A stretch of DNA of 64,000 bases from Bog-532 sp963830385 (lineage in GTDB: Bacteria > Actinomycetota > Actinomycetes > Streptosporangiales > Streptosporangiaceae), in contig CAWHMD010000002.1 in assembly GCA_963830385.1 (NCBI GenBank), forward strand, positions 744,001-808,000, in the 5' to 3' direction. Of this stretch, positions 25,311-33,146 are shown one piece after another. Made by a program: the position numbers and the translations under genes. Below the pieces are notes generated by a model, which worked only from the letters and a program-made list of their open reading frames with translations, had not been told where the DNA came from and ran no database searches. Numbering within the stretch: position 1 is the stretch's first letter; each line of letters opens with the position of its first letter.

Positions 25311-26486
25311 ATGAAGGTTGCTGTCGTCAAGGAAGACGCGCCCGGGGAACGGCGGGTGGCCCTGGTACCGGAGACCGTGCCGAAGCTACGGGCGGCCGGG
25401 GCCGAAGTACTGGTGGAGCGGGGCGCGGGTGAGGCCGCCTGGTTCCCCGACAGCACCTACGCCGAAGCGGGCGCGGTCGTCGTCAGCGGTCCCGAGCTGT
25501 ACGCGGACGCCGACGTCATCCTCACCGTCACCCGGCCCAGCGCCGCCACGGTGTCCCGGCTGCGGGCCGGCCAGGCGGTGTTCGGCCTGCTGGCTCCCCT
25601 GATCCATCCGGAGCTGGCGCAGGCCCTGGCGGACCAGGGCGTCACCGCGGTGAGCCTGGACGGGCTGCCCCGCACGCTGTCCCGGGCCCAGCCGATGGAC
25701 GCGCTCAGCTCGCAGGCCAACGTGGCCGGCTACAAGGCCGTGCTGGTCGCGGCCGAGACCTACGGGCGGTTCTTCCCGCTGCTGATCACCGCGGCCGGTA
25801 CCGCCCGGCCGGCCCGGCTGCTGGTGCTGGGGGCCGGGGTGGCCGGGCTGCAGGCCATCGGCACCGCCCGGCGGCTGGGCGCCGTGGTCAGCGGGTACGA
25901 CGTCCGCCCGGCCACCAAGACCGAGGTCGAGTCGGTCGGCGCCACCTTCCTGGAGCTGACCTCGGTCGGGCCGGCCGCGGGCGAAGGCGGGTACGCCCGC
26001 CAGCTGACCGAGGAGGAGCGGCGCGCCCAGCAGGACGAGCTGACCGGCCACATCGCCAAGCACGACATCGTCATCACCACCGCCCAGGTCCCCGGCCGCC
26101 GCCCGCCGCTGCTGGTCACCGAGGACGCGCTCAAGGCCATGGGCCCCGGGTCGGTACTGGTCGACATGGGCGCCAGCGCGCTCGGCGGCAACGTGGCCGG
26201 GTCCGAGCCGGGCGCGACGATCGTGACCGACGAAGGGGTCACGATCATCGGCGCCGACAACCTGCCCGCCAGCGTGCCGACCGCCGCCTCCAACGCCTAC
26301 TCGCGCAACGTGTCAGCCCTGCTGCTGCACATGGTCGCCGACGGCGCGCTGGTGATCGACCGCGACGACGAGATCCAGGCGGGCGTGGTCATCACCCACG
26401 ACGGCAAGATCGTCCAGCAGGCCACCGCGGCCCTGCTGCAGCCCACGAGTGACGGAGAGGCCGATGTCGACGGCACTGGTAACTGA
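25311..26486 (+). CDS. pntAA: NAD(P) transhydrogenase subunit alpha, part 1 (NAD-binding)
   Basis: The cytoplasmic NAD(H)-binding domain I of proton-translocating transhydrogenase. The 391-residue protein opens MKVAVVKEDAPGERRVALVPETVPKL, the shared alanine dehydrogenase/PNT start, has the RQD-like loop PMDALSSQANVAGYKAVL and the Rossmann motif LGAGVAGLQAIGTARRLGA with VSGYDVRPA. An in-frame ATG 64 codons upstream would add low-complexity sequence and is rejected. Unlike E. coli, where PntA is one chain, the alpha subunit is split into two genes here. Its stop overlaps the next gene by 23 bp. Confidence 0.95.
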   Translation: MKVAVVKEDAPGERRVALVPETVPKLRAAGAEVLVERGAGEAAWFPDSTYAEAGAVVVSGPELYADADVILTVTRPSAATVSRLRAGQAVFGLLAPLIHPELAQALADQGVTAVSLDGLPRTLSRAQPMDALSSQANVAGYKAVLVAAETYGRFFPLLITAAGTARPARLLVLGAGVAGLQAIGTARRLGAVVSGYDVRPATKTEVESVGATFLELTSVGPAAGEGGYARQLTEEERRAQQDELTGHIAKHDIVITTAQVPGRRPPLLVTEDALKAMGPGSVLVDMGASALGGNVAGSEPGATIVTDEGVTIIGADNLPASVPTAASNAYSRNVSALLLHMVADGALVIDRDDEIQAGVVITHDGKIVQQATAALLQPTSDGEADVDGTGN

Positions 26487-26820
26487 CCTGACCATCTTCG
26501 TGCTGGCGCTGCTGGTCGGCGTCGAGGTGATCGGGAAGGTCCCGGCGACCCTGCACACGCCGCTGATGTCGGCGGCCAACTCCATCCACGGGATCGTGCT
26601 GGCGGGCGCGCTGCTGATCGGCGTCACCGCCGACAACGCGGTCGGCTACATCCTGGCCTTCGTGGCCGCGTTCTTCGCCGCCGCCAACGTGGTCGGCGGG
26701 TACGTGGTGACCGGGAGAATGCTGAAAATGTTCCGCCGCAAGACGCCTATTCCGGCCCCGGCGCCGGCGGCCGACAGCTCAGCCAGCGACCGCCCGGCGT
26801 CCAACGGCAGGCCGGCGTGA
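26464..26820 (+). CDS. pntAB: NAD(P) transhydrogenase subunit alpha, part 2 (membrane)
   Basis: A 118-residue inner-membrane protein with four hydrophobic segments between about residues 5 and 85 (TIFVLALLVGVEVIG, NSIHGIVLAGALLIG, YILAFVAAFFAAANVVGGY), matching the alpha-subunit part of transhydrogenase domain II. A proline/serine-rich tail follows. The ATG at 26464 lies inside the end of pntAA, and the stop overlaps the pntB start, so the three are translationally coupled. Confidence 0.92.
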   Translation: MSTALVTDLTIFVLALLVGVEVIGKVPATLHTPLMSAANSIHGIVLAGALLIGVTADNAVGYILAFVAAFFAAANVVGGYVVTGRMLKMFRRKTPIPAPAPAADSSASDRPASNGRPA

Positions 26821-28232
26821 GCAGCTTCGCCGCGGTCATCCAGCTCGTCTACGTGCTGGCCGCGGCCTGCTTCGTGATCGGCCTGCACCTGATGAACTCG
26901 CCCGCCACCGCCCGGCGCGGCAACCAGGTGTCCACGGCCGGCATGGTGGTGGCGGTGGCGGCCACACTGGTGCTGCTGATCCACGACGGCACCGTGACCG
27001 CGGCCGGGTGGATCGTGCTGATCTGCGGCGCGCTGGCCGGCTCGGCGGTCGGCCTCTACTCGGCCCGGACCGTGCAGATGACGGCCATGCCCCAGCTGGT
27101 GTCGATGTTCAACGCGGTCGGCGGCGGCGCGGCCGCCCTGGTCGGCATCTACGACTACATCCACTCCGAGGGCCTGCCGGGCGGGGTGCTGGGCACCACC
27201 ACGGTGGCGACGCTGCTGGACGCGATCATCGGCGGGGTCACGCTGTCCGGCTCGATCGTCGCCGCGGGCAAGCTGCAGGGCGTGATCACCGGCCAGCCGG
27301 TGGTGTTCCGCGGCAGCCGCCTGATCAACATCGCGCTGGGCGTGATCATCATCGGCACGGCCGCGTTCATGCTGGGCACCGCCAGCCTGCCGGCCCTGCT
27401 GGTCGTGGTGCTGGCGTCGCTGGCGTTCGGGGTGATGATGGTGCTGCCGATCGGCGGGGCCGACATGCCGGTGGTCATCTCGCTGCTGAACGCGTTCACC
27501 GGGACGGCGGTGGCGATGGCCGGCATCGTGATCGGCAACTGGGCCCTGATCGTGGCCGGGGCCCTGGTCGGGGCCTCCGGCGGCATCTTGACCAAGCTGA
27601 TGGCGGACGCCATGAACCGGTCGCTGGCCAACATCATCGTCGGCGGATTCGGGACCGGCGACAGCGCGGTGGCGGTGGCCGGCCCGGGCGGCGACGCTCA
27701 GGTCAAGTCGATTCAGGCCGATGACGCCGCCATTCAGCTGGCTTACGCCAGTAAGGTCGTGATCGTCCCCGGCTACGGACTGGCCGCGGCCCAGGCTCAG
27801 CACGCCGTGGCCGAGCTGGCCAGCCTGCTGGAGGACCGCGGCATCGAAGTCAGCTACGCCATCCACCCCGTCGCGGGCCGGATGCCCGGTCACATGAACG
27901 TGCTGCTGGCGGAGGCGAACGTGCCCTATCCGCAGCTCAAGGAGATGGAAGAGATCAACCCCGAGTTCGCCCGCACGGACGTCTCCCTGGTCATCGGGGC
28001 CAACGATGTCACCAACCCGGCCGCCCGCCGGGCCGGCACCGCCATCTCCGGCATGCCCATCCTCGACGTCGATCAGTCCCGGAGCGTCATCGTCATCAAG
28101 CGGTCGATGGGCACCGGCTACGCGGGCATCGACAACGAGCTGTACACCGATGCCAAGACCAGCATGTACTTCGCTGACGCCAAGACCGCTCTCGCCGACC
28201 TCACGGCGGCCGTCAAGACACTGGTGGGATGA
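26817..28232 (+). CDS. pntB: NAD(P) transhydrogenase subunit beta
   Basis: The beta subunit carries most of the proton channel and the NADP(H)-binding domain III. The 471-residue protein has about eight or nine membrane segments in the first 280 residues and domain III from about residue 300 with the NADP motif VVIVPGYGLAAAQAQHAVAELA, then IHPVAGRMPGHMNVLLAEA and VIGANDVTNPAAR. It starts at GTG 26817, overlapping the pntAB stop, and ends in a 4-bp overlap with the permease gene. The enzyme normally reduces NADP with NADH using the proton gradient. Confidence 0.96.
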   Translation: MSSFAAVIQLVYVLAAACFVIGLHLMNSPATARRGNQVSTAGMVVAVAATLVLLIHDGTVTAAGWIVLICGALAGSAVGLYSARTVQMTAMPQLVSMFNAVGGGAAALVGIYDYIHSEGLPGGVLGTTTVATLLDAIIGGVTLSGSIVAAGKLQGVITGQPVVFRGSRLINIALGVIIIGTAAFMLGTASLPALLVVVLASLAFGVMMVLPIGGADMPVVISLLNAFTGTAVAMAGIVIGNWALIVAGALVGASGGILTKLMADAMNRSLANIIVGGFGTGDSAVAVAGPGGDAQVKSIQADDAAIQLAYASKVVIVPGYGLAAAQAQHAVAELASLLEDRGIEVSYAIHPVAGRMPGHMNVLLAEANVPYPQLKEMEEINPEFARTDVSLVIGANDVTNPAARRAGTAISGMPILDVDQSRSVIVIKRSMGTGYAGIDNELYTDAKTSMYFADAKTALADLTAAVKTLVG

Positions 28233-31200
28233 CCGGCAGATCATGGCTGCGCGGGCTCATCCAGCGCGCGGGCACCACCACCATCATCTTCGTCGTGGCG
28301 CTGGTCGCGGTGGCGGCGGCCGCGGCCGGCCCGATCTACTACGCGGCCGCCCGGACCTCGATCCTGCGCGACACGATCGTCACCCAGCCGGTCACCGGCC
28401 GCGGTTACGAGGTCAACGAGACCGGTGCGCTGCCGCAACTGCTCGGCCAGCTCCCCCCGGCCCAGAAACAGCAGCTGGACAGCGCGCTCGGCAGCCTGGC
28501 CGGGCGCGGGCTGTTCGGCCCGCCGGTGTACTCGCTGGAAGGCACCCTGCCGCTGCCGCAGTACAACACCTCCGTCGCGCTGGTCTGGCGGACGTCAGTG
28601 TGCGCGCACCTGCGGATCGACGGGAAATGCCCGGCCACGGCGGGCCAGGTCCTGGTCAGCAAGTCCACGGCCCAGCTGGCCCACTGGCACGTCGGCCAGC
28701 AGCTGCACCTCGCAGGCGAGATGCCGCTGACCGTCACCGGCATCTACCAGGTAACGAACCCGAACGCGGACTACTGGTTCGGGTACGACACCTCGGGGAA
28801 CGGCCAGAAGAGCGGGCAGAGCGCCGCGAAGGAGACCTCGCCGATCGAGACGATGTTCACCTCGCTGCCCACCATCCAGGACGGACCCGGGGACGCCCAG
28901 GGCACCGCGGTCGTGGACGAAGTGCTGAACCCGGACCGGGTCACCGGCGAGGAGGTGGCTCAGCTGGGCGCGGCGATGACCGCCTTCAGCCAGGACGCAC
29001 AGCTGGCCGACGAGCAGATCCTGGTCAGCACCTCCATCCCGGCCACGCTGTCGTCCGTGCAGTCCGGCTGGCGCTCCCTGGCCATCCCCATCCTGCTGAT
29101 CACCCTGCAACTGCTGGCCCTGTGCCTGCTGCTGCTGTTCCTGGCGGTCACCGACGCCGTGGAAGGGCGGGGTGCGGAGATCGCCCTGGCCAAGCTGCGC
29201 GGTCGCGGGGCCTGGTCAACCGCGGTCTTCGGATTGTCCGAGCCGCTCATCCTGCTGGCCCTGGCGCTGCCCGCCGGCGTACTGGCGGGATGGGGAGCCA
29301 CCGCGATCCTGAGCCACCTGCTGCTGCGGCCCGGTACCCCGGTGGAGCTGGCCGGGCTGGCCTGGGGGGCCGCCGTGGCCGCGACCCTGGGCGGGCTGGC
29401 CGCCGCCGTCCTGGCCGCGCGCCGGACCTTGCAGCGCCCGGTGCTGGAAGAGTGGCGGCGCTCTGGCCTGCGGATGACCAGCCGGGGCTGGGTGGTCGAC
29501 GCCGTGCTGGCCACCTTCGCGCTGGCCGGGCTGCTCGAGCTCTACCTCTCCGGGCAGGTCAGCTCGGCCCGGCCCGGCACGCTCATCCTGCTGGTACCGG
29601 GCCTGCTGGGGCTGTCGGCCGCGGTCATCGCTTCGCGGCTGCTGCCGGTGGGCTGCCGGGCGGCCTACGCCCGTACCGGCCGGGGCGGAGGCCTCGGCAC
29701 GTTCCTGGCCATCCGGCACGTGGCCCGCCGGCCCAGCGGGGTGCGGGCCACGATGGTGCTGGTCACCGCGCTCGCCCTGACCACCTTCGCGGTCAGCGCC
29801 TGGTCGGTCGGTGACAACAACCAGCAGCGCGTGGCGGCCGCCGAAGTGGGCGCACCGACCGTGCTGACGGTGAACGTACCGGCGGGCAAGGACCTGAGCA
29901 CGCTCGTCGCACACGCCGATCCCGGCGGGCACCAGGCCGCCGCGGTCGACAGCTACACCAGCTCGGCCAGCGGCAGCGCCGGGCTGACCGTGCTGGCCGT
30001 CGACCCGCAGCGGTTCGCCCAGGTCGCGACCTGGACCGCTCGCCCCGGGCAGCCCTCGCTGTCCGCATTGGCGGCCAAGCTGGCCCCGCCGGCCCCGGCT
30101 CCGGTGATGCTGTCCGGCTCCGCGATGCGCGTCACCGTCCGGGTCGGGTCGGTGTCGCCCCGGGGTTCCACGCTGTCCGCGGACGTCACGACCGGCTCAT
30201 CACCGGTCAACCTGGGCACGCTGCCCGCCAAAGGCACGGTCACGCTGACCGCGCCGCTGACCGGCTGCCCATGCGTGCTGCAGGATCTGGACCTCGGGGC
30301 GCCCCCGGCCGGCCTCGGTACCGCGGTCCCCGTCGCCGGGTCCGTGACGATCACCGCGCTCCAGGAGGACCAGGGTGGTCGCTGGGTGGCCGCAGGCGGC
30401 GCGCGTGCCCTGACCAACCCCAGCGCCTGGCGGGCCGGGCAGGCGGACACGCCGCCCGACCAGATCCAGGCCGTCCCCGGCGGCCTGGCCTGGAAGTTCA
30501 GTACCCGGCCGGCCCAGGACGCCATCCTGACCTCAGTCAACCGTCCCTATCCGCTGCCCGCCATCGCGTCGTCGGCCCTGCTCAGCGGCGGCCAGACCCA
30601 GGCCACCGGGGTCGGCCTGGACGGCAAATCGCTGGGCTTGCACATCATCGCGGCCGCGGTCGCAGTGCCCAGCGCCCCGGCCAACGGGCAGATCGTGGAC
30701 CGCACCTACGCCGAGCTGGCCGCCGGCCTGGCCCCGGTAGCCACCACCGAAGAGCAGGTGTGGCTGGCCGGCGGGAACCAGCACGCCATCGAAGCCCGGC
30801 TGCAGGCCGCCGGGGTCAGTATCGCCAGCTCCACCACCACCGCGGCGGCCGCGGCGGCGTTCGCCCGCCAGGGGCCGGCCCTGTCGAGCCTGCTGTTCCT
30901 GGCCGACGCGGCGGCGGCCACCTTGCTGGCGGCCGGGGCGGCCATCCTCGACCTGTACCTGTCGGCCCGGCGGCGCCGGTACGAGTACGCCGCCCTGTCG
31001 GCCTCCGGCGTGCCGTTCCGGACGCTGCGCCGGGCCGTGCGCGCCGAGCTGGCCCTGCTGCTCGGGTTCGGCATCGTCTTCGGGACGATCATCGGCGCGA
31101 TCGCCGCGGTGGTCACGCTGCGCAGCGTGCCCGAGTTCATCACCGCACCACCGGCCGGTCTGCTGTCCTACGTGCCCCCGGCCCTGCCGCTGGTGGTAAT

Positions 31201-31303
31201 GCTGGTGGTGACGATCGTGGTCCTGGCGGCGGCGGCCGCGCTGGCCAGCAGCACGCTCATCCGCGGGGTCAGCCTCGACCAGTTGCGGGAGACACCGACG
31301 TGA
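28229..31303 (+). CDS. FtsX-like ABC transporter permease
   Basis: A 1,024-residue membrane protein with an N-terminal transmembrane helix (about residues 12-35), a large extracytoplasmic domain, a cluster of helices around residues 275-400, further helices near 415-490, a second extracytoplasmic region and a final FtsX cluster near residues 895-1010. This duplicated layout resembles MacB/LolCE-type exporters that move lipids or peptides or work on the cell envelope mechanically. It overlaps pntB by 4 bp and the first ATPase by 4 bp. The substrate is unknown. Confidence 0.9.
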   Translation: MTGRSWLRGLIQRAGTTTIIFVVALVAVAAAAAGPIYYAAARTSILRDTIVTQPVTGRGYEVNETGALPQLLGQLPPAQKQQLDSALGSLAGRGLFGPPVYSLEGTLPLPQYNTSVALVWRTSVCAHLRIDGKCPATAGQVLVSKSTAQLAHWHVGQQLHLAGEMPLTVTGIYQVTNPNADYWFGYDTSGNGQKSGQSAAKETSPIETMFTSLPTIQDGPGDAQGTAVVDEVLNPDRVTGEEVAQLGAAMTAFSQDAQLADEQILVSTSIPATLSSVQSGWRSLAIPILLITLQLLALCLLLLFLAVTDAVEGRGAEIALAKLRGRGAWSTAVFGLSEPLILLALALPAGVLAGWGATAILSHLLLRPGTPVELAGLAWGAAVAATLGGLAAAVLAARRTLQRPVLEEWRRSGLRMTSRGWVVDAVLATFALAGLLELYLSGQVSSARPGTLILLVPGLLGLSAAVIASRLLPVGCRAAYARTGRGGGLGTFLAIRHVARRPSGVRATMVLVTALALTTFAVSAWSVGDNNQQRVAAAEVGAPTVLTVNVPAGKDLSTLVAHADPGGHQAAAVDSYTSSASGSAGLTVLAVDPQRFAQVATWTARPGQPSLSALAAKLAPPAPAPVMLSGSAMRVTVRVGSVSPRGSTLSADVTTGSSPVNLGTLPAKGTVTLTAPLTGCPCVLQDLDLGAPPAGLGTAVPVAGSVTITALQEDQGGRWVAAGGARALTNPSAWRAGQADTPPDQIQAVPGGLAWKFSTRPAQDAILTSVNRPYPLPAIASSALLSGGQTQATGVGLDGKSLGLHIIAAAVAVPSAPANGQIVDRTYAELAAGLAPVATTEEQVWLAGGNQHAIEARLQAAGVSIASSTTTAAAAAAFARQGPALSSLLFLADAAAATLLAAGAAILDLYLSARRRRYEYAALSASGVPFRTLRRAVRAELALLLGFGIVFGTIIGAIAAVVTLRSVPEFITAPPAGLLSYVPPALPLVVMLVVTIVVLAAAAALASSTLIRGVSLDQLRETPT

Positions 31304-32166
31304 GTACCGTCGCGGCACCCGAGGCGGTGGTGCAGTGCGAAGGCCTGGTCCAGGTGTACGGCACCCTCGGCCAGGAGGTCACCGCCCTGCGCGGCATCGA
31401 CCTGACCGTCCCGGCCGGCGACACCGTCGCCCTGCTGGGGCCGTCCGGCGCGGGCAAGTCCACGCTGCTGTGGCTGCTGGCCGGGCTGCTCAAGCCGACC
31501 GCGGGCCGGGTCGAGGTGTGCGGCCGCCGGGTCAACGACCTGACCCGCCGGTCGGCCGCCGACCTGCGGCTGCACGACGTGGGGGTGGTCCTGCAGAACC
31601 CCGGGCGCAACCTGCTGGCCAACGAGACCGCGGCCGGCAACGTCATGTTCGCGCAGCGGCCCGCGCACCCGGGGCGGCCGGCCAGCCGCCGCCGGACCGC
31701 GGAACTGCTCGACGCGATGGGCCTGGCCCGGGTGGCCCACCGCCAGGCGGGCCGGCTCTCCGGCGGTGAACAGCAGCGGCTGGCGGTGGCCGTCGCACTG
31801 GCCAACCGGCCCCAGCTGCTGCTCGCGGACGAGCCCACCAGCCAGCTCGACCGGGCGTCGGCCACCACCGTCATCGACCTGATCCGGGCGGCCAACGAGA
31901 CCGAAGGCACCACCGTGGTGATGGTGACCCACGACCCGGTGGTCGGCAACTCCCTGCACCGCACGGTCACCATCCGCGACGGCCGGGTCGGGGCCGAGGG
32001 CCAGGCGGGCCAGGAATACCTGGTGGTGTCCAGGGACGGTTCGGTCCAGCTGCCCAGCGAGGTGCTGGAGACGACGTTGCCGCCCGGGACGCTGATCCGC
32101 GCGGTTCCCACCGCGGACGGCGTCCAGCTGTACCGGGCCCGGCCGGAGGAGGACCGGCGTGCTTGA
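31300..32166 (+). CDS. ABC transporter ATP-binding protein (FtsX partner, first)
   Basis: A 288-residue ATPase with Walker A GPSGAGKST (about residues 47-55), ABC signature LSGGEQQRLAVA, Walker B LLLADEPTSQLD and the switch histidine in MVTHDP. After residue 235 a 50-residue extension (EYLVVSRDGSVQLPSEVL...) is unlike a minimal LolD/MacB ATPase and may regulate activity. The GTG start at 31300 overlaps the permease stop. Two different ATPases beside one permease suggest a heterodimeric motor. Confidence 0.92.
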   Translation: MSTVAAPEAVVQCEGLVQVYGTLGQEVTALRGIDLTVPAGDTVALLGPSGAGKSTLLWLLAGLLKPTAGRVEVCGRRVNDLTRRSAADLRLHDVGVVLQNPGRNLLANETAAGNVMFAQRPAHPGRPASRRRTAELLDAMGLARVAHRQAGRLSGGEQQRLAVAVALANRPQLLLADEPTSQLDRASATTVIDLIRAANETEGTTVVMVTHDPVVGNSLHRTVTIRDGRVGAEGQAGQEYLVVSRDGSVQLPSEVLETTLPPGTLIRAVPTADGVQLYRARPEEDRRA

Positions 32167-32809
32167 GGCGCAGGAGACCTACGCCCTGGAGGCGCGGGGC
32201 ATCCGCTACGTCCGCGAGGGCCAGCTGATCCTCGACGGCGTGGACCTGGCCGTGCCCGTGGGCCAGAGCGTAGCGATCACCGGCCCGTCCGGGTCGGGCA
32301 AGACCAGCCTGCTGGCCATCTTGTCCGGCCTCACCGCCCCGGACGCCGGCGAGGTGTACGTGGGCGGGAAGCGGCTCGCCGGCCTGCCGGGACTCCGCGA
32401 CGGGGTGGCCATGGTGCTGCAGGGCTACGGCCTGGTCTCGCTGCTCACCGCGGCCGAGAACATCGAGGTCGCGGTGCGGGCGGCCGGGGTCCCGGCCCGC
32501 GACGCCCAGACGGCCGCCGCCGCCGCGCTGGACGAGCTCGGGCTCGGCCCGCACGCCGGCCAGATCGTGGAGGAACTGTCCGGTGGCCAGCAGCAGCGGG
32601 TGGCGGTGGCGCGCGCGCTGGCCCGGCAGCCGCGGCTGCTGATCGCCGACGAGCCGACCGCCGAGCTCGACCAGGCGGCCCGGGCGGTCGTGCTCGCCCG
32701 CATGCTCGACGTCGCCACCCGCGGCGGGGCCGTCGTCCTCGCCACCCATGACGCCGAGGTCGCCGAACGGTGCACCAGGATCCTGGACCTCCGGGTCGCC
32801 GTCGGCTGA
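32159..32809 (+). CDS. ABC transporter ATP-binding protein (FtsX partner, second)
   Basis: A 216-residue minimal ATPase of the MacB/LolD type. Walker A is GPSGSGKTS, the signature is LSGGQQQRVAVA, Walker B is LLIADEPTAELD and the switch histidine is in ATHDAEV. It starts at GTG 32159 overlapping the first ATPase gene by 8 bp and is the last gene of the pnt-ABC operon. The 60-bp repeat copy B follows 190 bp later. Confidence 0.93.
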   Translation: MLEAQETYALEARGIRYVREGQLILDGVDLAVPVGQSVAITGPSGSGKTSLLAILSGLTAPDAGEVYVGGKRLAGLPGLRDGVAMVLQGYGLVSLLTAAENIEVAVRAAGVPARDAQTAAAAALDELGLGPHAGQIVEELSGGQQQRVAVARALARQPRLLIADEPTAELDQAARAVVLARMLDVATRGGAVVLATHDAEVAERCTRILDLRVAVG

Positions 32810-33146
32810 GGGTACCGTCCGGGGGACGACCCTCCGCCGGGGGCCTGGAGCCGTTCCGTCGCCGTCGTCCGGCGGCCGGAAGGCAGGCCGACGGCGGACG
32901 ACGGCGGACGACGGGGATCGCCGGCGGTCACGGTGAACCACGGGATCAGCCCTTTCACGGCCTAAGCAGGCAGCGCCGACGGGCGTGCGGTGTGAGCGGA
33001 CCGGTACCGGAGCGGGAACCGGAGTACGGCCGGTGCTGGCCGGTCACGGGAAATAAGAGGCGACGAGCCGGCATGGCCGGCGAATGACCCGGCAGATTGG
33101 CCCCGAGTGCTTGATCATGGCCGGATGCGGCGCGGTGAGATCCTTC
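32810..33146. other. Convergent intergenic region with repeat copy B
   Basis: About 340 bp between the ABC operon and the convergent GH65 gene. It holds the 60-bp repeat at 33001-33060. I see no gene and no clear terminator; short direct repeats of GACGGCGGAC occur near 32890-32910. Confidence 0.65.
33001..33060 (+). repeat. 60-bp dispersed repeat, copy B (downstream of ABC operon)
   Basis: Same orientation as copy A at 25129-25189, with one small indel and a few changes. The two copies bracket the six-gene pnt-ABC operon, 7.8 kb apart. Confidence 0.85.
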
